Assembly: GCA_030610965.1 (NCBI GenBank)
Contig: JAUWQU010000251.1
Span: 1 to 6,192 of the forward strand
Origin: Phycisphaerae bacterium
GTDB taxonomy: Bacteria; Planctomycetota; Phycisphaerae; SM23-33
Length of the DNA: 6,192 bases
Direction: 5' to 3'
The notes beneath the pieces are model-generated. The model searched no databases. It had not been told where the DNA came from and was given only the letters and a program-made list of their open reading frames with translations. Positions 1-5,107 of this stretch are shown piece by piece. Positions within the stretch are counted from its first letter, which is position 1, and each line of letters starts with the position of its first letter. Both the position numbers and the translations under genes were made by a program.

Positions 1-1216
1 CGGCGTCGCTCAGGGCAAGGCATGGGCCGGTGGTCCAGGCGGAACTGGTGTTGTTGTGCAGCACCAGGTAATGCTCCAACGCGGCGCTGGTGTTCCAGCG
101 GTAGACGTGCCCGTAGGTGATCTTCTTTCGGAAGAGCGTGACCACGGCCTTCTCGCCCCGGCGCAACGTGAGGTCCTTCACGCCGTAGACCGTGAAGTCC
201 GTGGCCGCGGCGCCGCCGAGCTGGGGCAGGTTGCCCATGGCCGCCTTGAGATTGCCGCCTGCGTCTCCCGCGGGGCGATCCACCACGCTTGCTCTGGCCA
301 GGTGCCGCTGGACCTCGGCGTTGCTGTACAGGGCCGACCGATTGGCGATCTGCGTCATCACCTGTGACGGCACCTGGGAGGTCCTGGCCGAGGCGATCGT
401 ACGCATGATCTGCCCGACCGCGATCGGGGCCATGTAGTTGGTGTGGGCGAAGTGGGGCACGCCTACCACCAGGTTGACGTCGCAATGCACAAGGTCCTCG
501 GCCTCGTTGACCAGTGTGCCTCGCAGGACAAGCTCAGCCGTCTTGTCGTCGATCACCTTCAGCGTGTACTCCGGAACCCACGTGATGCCCTTACGCAGAT
601 AAGCCATCGCCAGGCGCGCCTCGGCGGGGGGCTTCTTCTGCTCGGTCGTCACGTGGACGCGTATGGGCAGTTCCAGCACCTGGAGTTTGCTGATGGCGCC
701 GGTCGGAACGGCGTAGGTCTGGCTGTCGGCCTGGAGCACGACGTACTCGTCGCTGACGGCCTTGACCGTGCCGGCCGACGAACGGTCGCTGCCCTCATGC
801 TTGCAGGTCAACTGAACCTTCAGCTCGCGCAGGGCCTGGAGACGCTTTAGCCGCTCTGCAAGGGTGTCCGGCGCGTCCACGCCGTCAAACTCCACGATCT
901 CTCCCGGCCCCGAGCCGACCACGTCCACCAGGTTGTCGTCATCGATGGCCGCGATGGCCAGCGTGCCGAAGGTCGCCGGCGGGATGTCCCTTGCCATGCA
1001 CCATCCCTCGCGCAGCGAGACTTTGCCCTCTCGCACGAAGAAGCCAAGCCCGTTCTTGAAAACAGTCACGCTGGTCACCTTAGGCTTCCACAGGTGCGGG
1101 TTGTCATCCTTCTTTGGGGCCGGCTGAATCCCCTGCGCCGCCTGCCAAGTGCAGCCCAGCACCAGTGCCGCGACAATCGCCACCTTCGCCGCCATAGTTG
1201 TCATTCGCTTGCACAT
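1..1216 (-). CDS. Exported DUF4139 (MuiA-like) protein, 3' end cut by window edge
   Basis: The reverse strand is open from an ATG at 1216 to the left edge, giving 405 residues with no stop, so the C-terminus is missing. The start is set by GGAAAGGA six bases upstream. The N-terminus (MCKRMTTMAAKVAIVAAL) is a basic segment and a hydrophobic core ending in LVLGC (Cys22). That could be a lipobox, though Leu at -2 is not ideal; otherwise signal peptidase I could cut near AAQG (26-29). Residues about 47-85 resemble the N-terminal beta domain of MuiA-like proteins (VTVFKNGLGFF). Residues about 205-255 (GITWVPEYTLKV, then LRGTLVNEAEDL) and 345-405 (LRRGEKAVVTLF, then GHVYRWNT and YLVLHNNTSSAW) match the two halves of DUF4139. 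A helical, low-similarity stretch lies between them (about 256-340). The family is exported or envelope-associated and its biochemical role is unknown. MuiA was named from a mucoidy phenotype, which I do not transfer here. The gene is divergent from the downstream operon. Confidence 0.85.
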   Translation of the reverse strand, partial: MCKRMTTMAAKVAIVAALVLGCTWQAAQGIQPAPKKDDNPHLWKPKVTSVTVFKNGLGFFVREGKVSLREGWCMARDIPPATFGTLAIAAIDDDNLVDVVGSGPGEIVEFDGVDAPDTLAERLKRLQALRELKVQLTCKHEGSDRSSAGTVKAVSDEYVVLQADSQTYAVPTGAISKLQVLELPIRVHVTTEQKKPPAEARLAMAYLRKGITWVPEYTLKVIDDKTAELVLRGTLVNEAEDLVHCDVNLVVGVPHFAHTNYMAPIAVGQIMRTIASARTSQVPSQVMTQIANRSALYSNAEVQRHLARASVVDRPAGDAGGNLKAAMGNLPQLGGAAATDFTVYGVKDLTLRRGEKAVVTLFRKKITYGHVYRWNTSAALEHYLVLHNNTSSAWTTGPCLALSDA

Positions 1217-1222
1217 GTTCAG

Positions 1223-1230
1223 TCCTTTCC
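1223..1230 (-). promoter_or_regulatory. Ribosome binding site of the DUF4139 gene
   Basis: The reverse strand reads GGAAAGGA, then six bases (CTGAAC), then the ATG at 1216. Two further in-frame ATGs follow (Met5 and Met8), but both sit too far from this purine run. It therefore selects the first ATG, which also gives the signal peptide its basic N-terminus. Confidence 0.6.
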
Positions 1231-1276
1231 ACAATTGAAAGCGTCTAAATGGCCCCGGACGTTCGGAGCCGCTGAC

Positions 1277-1282
1277 ATTATG
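1277..1282 (-). promoter_or_regulatory. Candidate -10 box for the DUF4139 gene
   Basis: Read on the reverse strand this is CATAAT, a five-of-six match to the sigma-70 -10 consensus, about 60 bases upstream of the start codon. At the normal 17-base spacing the -35 position reads AGACGG, which is poor. The nearest better match, TTACAG, needs a 21-base spacer. This is a weak call based on one box. Confidence 0.25.
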
Positions 1283-1342
1283 ACGCTCGAGGGCCCGGCC
1301 CGTCTGTAACGGCTGCGCAACAGGCGAGAAGGCCCGCGCCGA

Positions 1343-1357
1343 ATGCTTCGGAAGCGT
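1343..1357. repeat. 15-base near-palindrome, possible operator
   Basis: The arms ATGCTTC (1343-1349) and GAAGCGT (1351-1357) flank a single central G at 1350. Six of seven positions pair in Watson-Crick fashion and one is a T-G mismatch. It lies about 23 bases upstream of the candidate -35 of the operon promoter. The heptamer AAGCGTC of its right arm also occurs at 1239-1245 near the divergent gene. It could be a regulator site, but short palindromes are expected by chance. Confidence 0.25.
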
Positions 1358-1379
1358 CAGCCCCGAGTGGGAGGAGCAG

Positions 1380-1409
1380 TTGCTTACCATACGCGAGCAG
1401 TGGTACGAT
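1380..1409 (+). promoter_or_regulatory. Candidate weak promoter for the Gfo/Idh-ceramidase operon
   Basis: TTGCTT at 1380-1385 and TACGAT at 1404-1409 are separated by 18 bases. They resemble a sigma-70 type promoter with three of six and four of six consensus matches. It would start transcription about 85-90 bases upstream of the ATG at 1504. The match is weak, and planctomycete promoters are poorly characterised, so this is only the best candidate I can point to by eye. Confidence 0.22.
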
Positions 1410-1491
1410 ACGCTCGGAACACGTCTGCACGAGAGCGACCGCGGCGCAGTTTGGCTGCATCGAAGGCTGTCCGAACCGCCGACCTCATATC

Positions 1492-1497
1492 GAAAGG
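1492..1497 (+). promoter_or_regulatory. Ribosome binding site of the first Gfo/Idh gene
   Basis: GAAAGG lies six bases (TTCACT) before the ATG at 1504. The next in-frame Met is residue 36, which would remove the twin-arginine motif. This site and the signal peptide therefore agree on the ATG at 1504, despite an unusually long stretch before the arginines. Confidence 0.55.
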
Positions 1498-1503
1498 TTC
1501 ACT

Positions 1504-2874
1504 ATGGACTCGCAGAACGCCAAGAGGGGAAATCGGAATCCGTGGGCTCTTCCCAAACACCAGCCCAAGGCCCCCGATGGTCTTGGCCGGAGACGGTTTC
1601 TCAAACAGATGGCGGCGGCCTCCGGGGCCGTCGTATTGCCGGAGATAATCCCCTCGTCCGCCCTGGGAAAAGACGCCGCGGTGCCGCCGAGCGACAGGAT
1701 CACCCTCGGCTGCATCGGCGTTGGCGGCCAGGGCGGGGGCTTGCTGAAGAACTTCCTTTTCTTCAAAGATGTGCGGGTGTTGGCTGTGTGCGATGCCTAC
1801 GAGGACCGCCGGCTAAAGGCCAAGCAGCGCGCGGATGCTCAGTATGGCGATAAGGGCTGTACCGCATACCTGGACTACCGCGAGGTGCTGGCCCGCAAGG
1901 ACATTGATGCCGTGGTGATCGCTGCGCAGGACCACTGGCACGCCCTGATCGCCACGGCGGCGGCCCAGGCGGGCAAGGATATTTACTGCGAGAAGCCCCT
2001 GGGGGCGTCCGTCCAGGAATCCCAGGCCATCCGCGAGGCTGTCCGCAAGCATCGCCGCGTTTTCCAGACCGGCACGCAGCAGCGGTCGGACAGCAAGTTC
2101 CGCTTTGCCTGCGAGCTGGCGCGCAACGGCTATGTGGGGAAGGGCCACACCGTGCAGGTCGCAACCCCGGGCCCAAACTACCACCCAAAATACAATGGGC
2201 CGTTGGATCCCCAGCTCGTGCCCAAAGGCTTCGACTGGGATACCTGGCTGGGTCCGGCGCCGCGGCAGCCCTACAACCCCGGGCGGGTCGCCTGGCCGGA
2301 CTGGTACCTGATCTGGGACTACTGCGCGGGCTTCATCGTCAACTGGGGCGTCCATCACCTCGACATCGCCCTGTGGGGATGCCCCGAGCTGGCCGGCGAG
2401 CCGTTCGAGGTTAACTGCCAGGCCGTCTACCGCAAGAAGGGATTCACCGACAACGTCGAGTCGTGGAACTCGACGTTCACCTGCCCCGGCGGGCTGAAGA
2501 TGGTCTTTACGGACAGCCAAAAACAGAAGACCGGCTGCCGGTTCATCGGAGACAAGGGCTGGGTTCACGTCGACCGCTCGGGAATCTGGGCTCAGCCGGA
2601 GTCGCTCCTCAAGGTCAAGATCAAGCCGCAGGAGACTCATCTGCACAAGTCGGATAACCACGGGGATGATTTCCTCAAGAGCATACGGAACCGCAAGGAT
2701 CCGGTCTCGGATGTCGATTCCGGGCACAGGGCTTCCTACTTCGGCATGGTGGCGGACATTGCGGCCCGCCTGGGGCGGAAGCTGAGGTGGGACCCGAAGA
2801 AGGAACTCTTCGTCGGCGCCGACGACGCCAACGCCATGTTGACCAGGCCCATGCGAGAGCCATGGAAGCTGTAG
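1504..2874 (+). CDS. Tat-exported Gfo/Idh/MocA family oxidoreductase
   Basis: This complete 456-residue protein belongs to the glucose-fructose oxidoreductase / inositol dehydrogenase / MocA superfamily, NAD(P)-dependent enzymes acting mostly on sugars and their derivatives. A Tat signal is visible: RRRFLK at 29-34, then a mild hydrophobic core (about 36-54) ending near SALG. About 28 residues precede the arginines, a long n-region. The mature part opens with a Rossmann fold: beta strand and GVGGQG at 72-77, and VCDAYEDR near 95-102 at the end of the second strand. The cofactor- and catalysis-linked EKP motif is intact at 163-165 (YCEKPLG). The C-terminal alpha/beta domain carries WGVHHLD (281-287), the conserved histidine region, in a WDY...WGVHHLDIALWG context that I associate with planctomycete paralogues. 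The TAG stop is followed after 49 bases by the ceramidase-like gene, with no terminator-like hairpin, so co-transcription is likely. The substrate is not predictable from sequence. Tat export suggests folding with bound cofactor in the cytoplasm, as known for Zymomonas glucose-fructose oxidoreductase. Confidence 0.93.
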   Translation: MDSQNAKRGNRNPWALPKHQPKAPDGLGRRRFLKQMAAASGAVVLPEIIPSSALGKDAAVPPSDRITLGCIGVGGQGGGLLKNFLFFKDVRVLAVCDAYEDRRLKAKQRADAQYGDKGCTAYLDYREVLARKDIDAVVIAAQDHWHALIATAAAQAGKDIYCEKPLGASVQESQAIREAVRKHRRVFQTGTQQRSDSKFRFACELARNGYVGKGHTVQVATPGPNYHPKYNGPLDPQLVPKGFDWDTWLGPAPRQPYNPGRVAWPDWYLIWDYCAGFIVNWGVHHLDIALWGCPELAGEPFEVNCQAVYRKKGFTDNVESWNSTFTCPGGLKMVFTDSQKQKTGCRFIGDKGWVHVDRSGIWAQPESLLKVKIKPQETHLHKSDNHGDDFLKSIRNRKDPVSDVDSGHRASYFGMVADIAARLGRKLRWDPKKELFVGADDANAMLTRPMREPWKL

Positions 2875-2912
2875 GGCCGGCAGGTTCTTCCCGCGCAGGA
2901 CACATCCTCGAC

Positions 2913-2917
2913 AGGAG
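2913..2917 (+). promoter_or_regulatory. Ribosome binding site of the ceramidase-like gene
   Basis: AGGAG lies six bases (ACAAAC) before the ATG at 2924. This is the strongest Shine-Dalgarno match in the window and fixes the start in front of a clean signal peptide. Confidence 0.65.
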
Positions 2918-2923
2918 ACAAAC

Positions 2924-5107
2924 ATGAGAACGCCGACGGCGACAGTTGCGTTGGTCCTGGCTTGCTTGCTCTTGCCGACCTGGCCAGCCCTTTCGCAGAA
3001 GGTCTTCCGCGCGGGGGCTCACTCGGTGGACATCTCACCGGAGAAGTTCCCCGTCATCGTCAATGCCATGTTCACCGAGCGTTCGGCGAATCGGGTCGTG
3101 GACCGTCTCTTCGCCAAGGCGATCGTGCTGGACGACGGCCGGACGCGCGCGGTTTTGTGCGTGGTAGACACGACCGCGATGGACCGCAAACTGATCGACC
3201 GGGCGAAAGAGCTGGCCGCCAAGGCCACCGGAATTCCCACCGAACGCATGCTCGTCTCTGCCACGCACACGCACTCGGCGCCGTCGGCGGTGGGGGCCCT
3301 GGGCAGCCGGGCGGACGCTCGCTACGTCGAGTGGCTGCCGGGCAGGATCGCCGAAGCCATCGCCGGCGCGGCAAAGAACCTGGCGCCGGCGCGGGTCGGC
3401 TGGGCAGTCGTGGATGACTGGGAGCACACGTTCAACCGCCGCTGGATCCGCCGGCCGGACAAGATGCTCGCGGACCCGTTCGGCCAGCGCAGCGTCCGCG
3501 CGCACATGCATCCTGGGTACCGGAACCCGGATGCCATCGGGCCATCGGGGCCGGTGGACCCTGGGCTGTCCCTGCTCGCCGTTCAATCGCCGGACGGTCG
3601 TGCGATAGCGCTGATGGCCAACTACTCCCAGCACTACTTCGGTTCGCCACTGTTGTCGTCGGACTACTGCGGCCGGTTCGCCCAACACATGGCCAGACTG
3701 CTTGATGCGAATGGCTCCTCGCCGCCGTTCGTAGGCATCATGTCCCAGGGCACCAGCGGCGACCTCATGTGGATGGACTACGGCTCGCCTCCCCGCAAGA
3801 TGGACTACGACAAGTATGCAAGCGAGGTCGCCGGGCGGGCGATGGAGGCGTACCGGCGGATCGAGTGGCACGACTGGGCGCCGCTGCGCATGGCCGAGCG
3901 GAAGCTGACGCTCACCCGCCGCGTCCCTGACGAGAAGCGCCTGGCGTGGGCGCGGCAGGTGACGGGGTCGCTGGCGGGCCGGCTACCACGCGCCTTGCCG
4001 GAGATCTTCGCGTGGGAGGCGGTCTACCTTCACGAGCAGCCGGAGGCCCAACTGAAGCTCCAGGCGATCCGGATCGGAGATCTGGGCATCGCCGCCTTTC
4101 CGAGTGAGACATTCGCCATTACCGGGCTCAAGCTCAAGCGTCAGAGCCCGCTCCAGCCGACCTTCAATATCGAGTTGGCCAACGGGGCCGAAGGGTACAT
4201 CCCGCCGCCGGAACAGCACTCGCTGGGGGGGTACACCACCTGGCCCGCGCGCAGCGCCGGGCTCGAGGTGCAGGCCGAGCCGCGGATCGTCGAGGCCGTG
4301 CTGTCCCTGTTGGAAGAGGTCGCGGGCCGGCCCCGCCTTGCGCTCCGCGACGAGCACGGGCCGTATGCGAAAGCGGTGCTCGCGGCCAAGCCGCTGGCGT
4401 ACTGGCGGCTGGACGATATGGTGAGCCCCATCGCTCGCGACGCCACCGGCTCGGGCCGGGACGCGACCTACGAAAACGGGGTGGCGCTGTACCTGCCTGG
4501 CGTCGGCAGCGGCACGGGCAGGCTGCCGAACCCCCAACTCACGCCTTCTAGCTTCTCCGGTTCGCAGATCAACCGCGCGGCACACTTTGCCGGCGGCCGC
4601 CTGCGAGCCAAGCTGCCCCTGCCAGGCGAGGCATACAGTGTGGAACTCTGGCTCTGGAACGGCCTGCCGCACGACGCCAGGGCCGTCACCGGCTACGTTT
4701 TCTCACGCGGGACCGACGGCGACAAGGCGGCCGCGGGTTCGCACCTCGGCATCGGCGGAACAGAGAACCGCGACCTGACCGGCCGGCTATTCGTCGCCAA
4801 CGGCAACAAACGAAACGACGTGCTGGCCGGCCGCACGTCCCTGGCGCTGCGGCAGTGGCACCATGTCGCATTCGTGCGCGACCGGCGGAAGGTGACGGTC
4901 TTCCTCGACGGCAAGGCCGACATCACCGGCGAATACGATCCCGCAGCCAATGCAGGCGAAGAGTCCATATTCATCGCAGGACGCTGCGACAGCTTTGCCA
5001 ACTTTGAAGGCAAGGTGGACGAGGTAGCGATCTACGCCCGATCACTGTCTCCCGCGGAAGTTGCCGCACACTTCAAGGCCGCCCTGAAAGGAACGCACCA
5101 TGAATAA
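2924..5107 (+). CDS. Secreted neutral ceramidase-like hydrolase fused to a LamG domain
   Basis: This is a complete 727-residue protein. Residues 1-24 form a Sec signal (MRTPTATVALVLACLL, then PALS), probably cleaved near Ser24. Residues about 26-470 match the neutral/alkaline non-lysosomal ceramidase N-terminal domain, a zinc amidase fold. Visible motifs are FRAGAHSVDISP (28-39), ATHTHSAP (113-120, His115 and His117), NYSQHYFG (233-240, His237), SQGTSGD (274-280), FPSETF (392-397, Glu395), and GYIPPPE (424-430) followed by GGYTTW. By position these correspond to the two histidines, glutamate and tyrosine that bind zinc in characterised ceramidases, but that alignment is by eye. From about residue 480 (YAKAVLAAKPLAYWRLDD) to the end is a LamG / concanavalin A-like jelly roll, with YSVELWLWN (571-579), QWHHVAFVRD, VFLDGKA and KVDEVAIYARSLSPAEV. 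The usual ceramidase C-terminal domain is therefore replaced by a probable carbohydrate-binding or adhesion module. It lies between two Gfo/Idh genes. True ceramide hydrolysis is unproven; amidase or ester substrates are equally possible. Confidence 0.9.
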   Translation: MRTPTATVALVLACLLLPTWPALSQKVFRAGAHSVDISPEKFPVIVNAMFTERSANRVVDRLFAKAIVLDDGRTRAVLCVVDTTAMDRKLIDRAKELAAKATGIPTERMLVSATHTHSAPSAVGALGSRADARYVEWLPGRIAEAIAGAAKNLAPARVGWAVVDDWEHTFNRRWIRRPDKMLADPFGQRSVRAHMHPGYRNPDAIGPSGPVDPGLSLLAVQSPDGRAIALMANYSQHYFGSPLLSSDYCGRFAQHMARLLDANGSSPPFVGIMSQGTSGDLMWMDYGSPPRKMDYDKYASEVAGRAMEAYRRIEWHDWAPLRMAERKLTLTRRVPDEKRLAWARQVTGSLAGRLPRALPEIFAWEAVYLHEQPEAQLKLQAIRIGDLGIAAFPSETFAITGLKLKRQSPLQPTFNIELANGAEGYIPPPEQHSLGGYTTWPARSAGLEVQAEPRIVEAVLSLLEEVAGRPRLALRDEHGPYAKAVLAAKPLAYWRLDDMVSPIARDATGSGRDATYENGVALYLPGVGSGTGRLPNPQLTPSSFSGSQINRAAHFAGGRLRAKLPLPGEAYSVELWLWNGLPHDARAVTGYVFSRGTDGDKAAAGSHLGIGGTENRDLTGRLFVANGNKRNDVLAGRTSLALRQWHHVAFVRDRRKVTVFLDGKADITGEYDPAANAGEESIFIAGRCDSFANFEGKVDEVAIYARSLSPAEVAAHFKAALKGTHHE
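5087..5092 (+). promoter_or_regulatory. Ribosome binding site of the second Gfo/Idh gene, inside the preceding gene
   Basis: AAAGGA lies seven bases before the ATG at 5100 and is embedded in the last codons of the ceramidase-like gene. With the 8-base overlap of the two genes (ATGAATAA, holding both the start and the TAA stop), it suggests translational coupling. Confidence 0.55.

Larger units (their letters stand above)
1217..1503. other. Divergent intergenic region between the DUF4139 gene and the Gfo/Idh operon
   Basis: These 287 bases separate two divergent genes and should hold the promoters for both. No reading frame here has a plausible start plus protein-like composition; the short ORFs crossing it run on in the wrong frame of the neighbouring genes. 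I see no tRNA, no T-tract terminator and no obvious riboswitch. It does hold several short inverted repeats: 1291-1301 (GGGCC-C-GGCCC), 1343-1357, and the interlocked pairs at 1385-1416. It also holds AT-containing boxes that could be -10 elements for each direction. Confidence 0.7.

Noticed and set aside
56..850. Plus-strand open frames (56-367 and 443-850)
   Set aside because: They lie opposite the DUF4139 gene, which is continuous through this region and has family motifs. The plus-strand translations do not resemble proteins.
1291..1301. GGGCC-C-GGCCC palindrome as a terminator
   Set aside because: There is a single-base loop and no T-tract on either strand, and it lies in the promoter side of both genes. 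It is probably a by-product of high GC.
1380..1853. 157-codon plus-strand frame starting in the intergenic region
   Set aside because: It runs out of frame into the first Gfo/Idh gene, and its translation is Arg/Gly-rich without domain features.
2875..2923. Possible terminator or separate promoter between the first Gfo/Idh and the hydrolase genes
   Set aside because: The 49-base gap has no stable hairpin followed by a T-run and no good -35/-10 pair, so read-through is the simplest reading.
1813..2925. 370-codon open frame on the minus strand
   Set aside because: It is fully antisense to the first Gfo/Idh gene, whose motifs and ribosome binding site are convincing. The antisense translation shows no recognisable domain, and long antisense frames are common in GC-rich genes.
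4225..4231. G7 run in the ceramidase-like gene as a possible frameshift or sequencing error
   Set aside because: The reading frame continues correctly into conserved GGYTTW and the LamG domain, so there is no sign of an indel.
3035..4672. Two long minus-strand frames (3035-3871 and 3983-4672)
   Set aside because: Both are antisense shadows of the ceramidase-like/LamG gene, with Arg/Pro/Gly-rich compositions and no domain.
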